Below, piece after piece: positions 63,189 to 64,000 of a DNA stretch of 64,000 bases; the stretch's first letter is position 1; every line of letters begins with the position of its first letter. The DNA is from Bifidobacterium panos. Lineage in GTDB: Bacteria > Actinomycetota > Actinomycetes > Actinomycetales > Bifidobacteriaceae. Made by a program: the position numbers and the translations under genes. Location of the stretch: contig NZ_JAAIIJ010000002.1 of the NCBI RefSeq assembly GCF_012932445.1, positions 1 to 64,000 of the forward strand, given 5' to 3'. The notes beneath the pieces are model-generated. The model saw only the letters and a program-made list of their open reading frames with translations, was not told the origin of the DNA and did not search any database.

Positions 63189-64000
63189 TCAGTACAGGCC
63201 GCCGGCCTCGGCGATATGAACAGAATCAGGCCAAGCCTGCCCACCCATGGACACCGGCATCTGCGGCACGCTGACGTGCTTCTCGCCGATGCGCTCGGCC
63301 ACATAGTCGGCCACCTTGTCGAGGCTGACACGCTCCTGGGTCATGGCGTCGCGCTCGCGGATGGTGACGGCCTGATCGTCGAGCGTATCGAAATCGACGG
63401 TGACGCACAGCGGCGTGCCGATCTCGTCCTGGCGGCGGTAACGACGGCCGATGGCACCGGCCTCGTCGTAATCGATCATCCACTCGCGCTGGCGCAGATC
63501 GCCGGCCAGTTGCTGGGCCACGTTCTGCAGTTCCGGCTTCTTGCTCAGCGGCAATACCGCGGCCTTGACGGGGGCGAGACGCGGGTCGAGGTGCAGCACG
63601 GTGCGCTTGTCCACGCCGCCCTTGGTGTTCGGGGCTTCGTCCACATCGTAGGCATCCACCAGGAAGCACATCAGGGAACGGGTCAGGCCCGCGGCCGGTT
63701 CGATGACGTAGGGCACGTATTTCTCGCCGGTGGCTTGGTTGAAATAGCTCAAGTCCTCGCCGGAATGCTTGGCGTGCGCGGACAGGTCGAAATCGGTGCG
63801 GTTGGCCACGCCCTCAAGCTCGCCCCAATCGGAACCCTGGAAGCCGAACTTGTATTCGATATCCACGGTGCGCTTCGAATAGTGCGAGAGCTTCTCCTTC
63901 GGATGCTCATAATGGCGCAGGTTTTCGGGCTTGACGCCCAAGTCGAGATACCACTGGGTGCGCGCGTCAATCCAATACTGGTGCCAATCCTCATCCTCGC
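63189..64000 (-). CDS. glyS: Glycyl-tRNA synthetase, C-terminal part (window edge)
   Basis: A partial gene running off the right edge; about 270 codons are present. The visible part includes [38 protein letters not shown] and [21 protein letters not shown] of the class II catalytic core, then the anticodon-binding domain ending [20 protein letters not shown] and the C-terminus. The form is the dimeric, eukaryote/archaeal-like GlyRS used by actinobacteria. Confidence 0.95.
   Translation of the reverse strand, partial: EDEDWHQYWIDARTQWYLDLGVKPENLRHYEHPKEKLSHYSKRTVDIEYKFGFQGSDWGELEGVANRTDFDLSAHAKHSGEDLSYFNQATGEKYVPYVIEPAAGLTRSLMCFLVDAYDVDEAPNTKGGVDKRTVLHLDPRLAPVKAAVLPLSKKPELQNVAQQLAGDLRQREWMIDYDEAGAIGRRYRRQDEIGTPLCVTVDFDTLDDQAVTIRERDAMTQERVSLDKVADYVAERIGEKHVSVPQMPVSMGGQAWPDSVHIAEAGGLY

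Overview
The window is chromosomal DNA from a GC-rich actinobacterium, most likely a Bifidobacterium. I base that on gene content and order: ftsZ-sepF-yggT-divIVA-lspA-rluD-dnaE, infC-rpmI-rplT-xerD-parA-scpA-scpB, a N-acetylglucosamine locus with nagA, nagB and two ROK genes, a lysine/ornithine-type murE beside a FemAB-like gene, and a 24-residue bL37 ribosomal protein gene. Species cannot be assigned from sequence reading alone. Coding density is high, no intergenic gap exceeds 300 bases, and I saw no tRNA, rRNA or CRISPR.

Layout. 84-7607 (minus): a peptide ABC importer operon (oppA-oppB-oppC-fused oppDF) followed by exoA and a DUF3710 gene. 7895-13107: xerC, then a divergent MacB/FtsX-type ABC pair and a small conserved gene. 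13182-16505 (minus): a large repeat-built surface protein with BspA-type leucine-rich repeats, InlB/Flg_new repeats and CWB2 wall-binding domains. 16791-18772 (minus): pheA-tyrA. 18813-23258: a membrane protein, an AT-richer DUF559 nuclease gene between inverted copies of a two-hairpin repeat, typA and a NiaP-like transporter. 23304-28374 (minus): segregation genes (scpB, scpA, parA, xerD) downstream of the rplT-rpmI-infC operon. 28640-32936: thiamine pyrophosphokinase, gap, ispH, aldose epimerase and bL37. 33066-36789: an ECF sigma factor coupled to a cysteine-rich small protein, divergent from murE and a FemAB-like gene. 36855-44422: smc, folC, pepP and a NUDIX hydrolase. 44649-50099: GlcNAc catabolism and its regulator. 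50113-53167: dtd and a second FtsX/ATPase exporter-like pair. 53245-61721 (minus): dnaE, rluD-family synthase, lspA, divIVA, yggT, sepF, ftsZ. 61927-64000 (minus): a dus gene and the C-terminal part of glycyl-tRNA synthetase.

Most genes are housekeeping. The window holds nearly a full set of chromosome-organising proteins (XerC, XerD, ParA, ScpA, ScpB, SMC) and the polar growth/division set (FtsZ, SepF, DivIVA).

The most unusual feature is the DUF559 nuclease gene bracketed by inverted two-hairpin elements. A third recognisable copy of the same element lies in frame inside the hinge-coding part of smc, and a perfect 50-bp palindrome at 13113-13162 carries the element's terminal motif at both ends. 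This resembles the relation between REP sequences and their associated transposases, but with a restriction-endonuclease-fold protein, and is my leading candidate for an undescribed system. Secondary candidates are the cysteine-rich sigma-factor partner, a non-canonical infC start, duplicated dyad repeats before the first ABC operon, and a large insertion in the fused OppDF ATPase.
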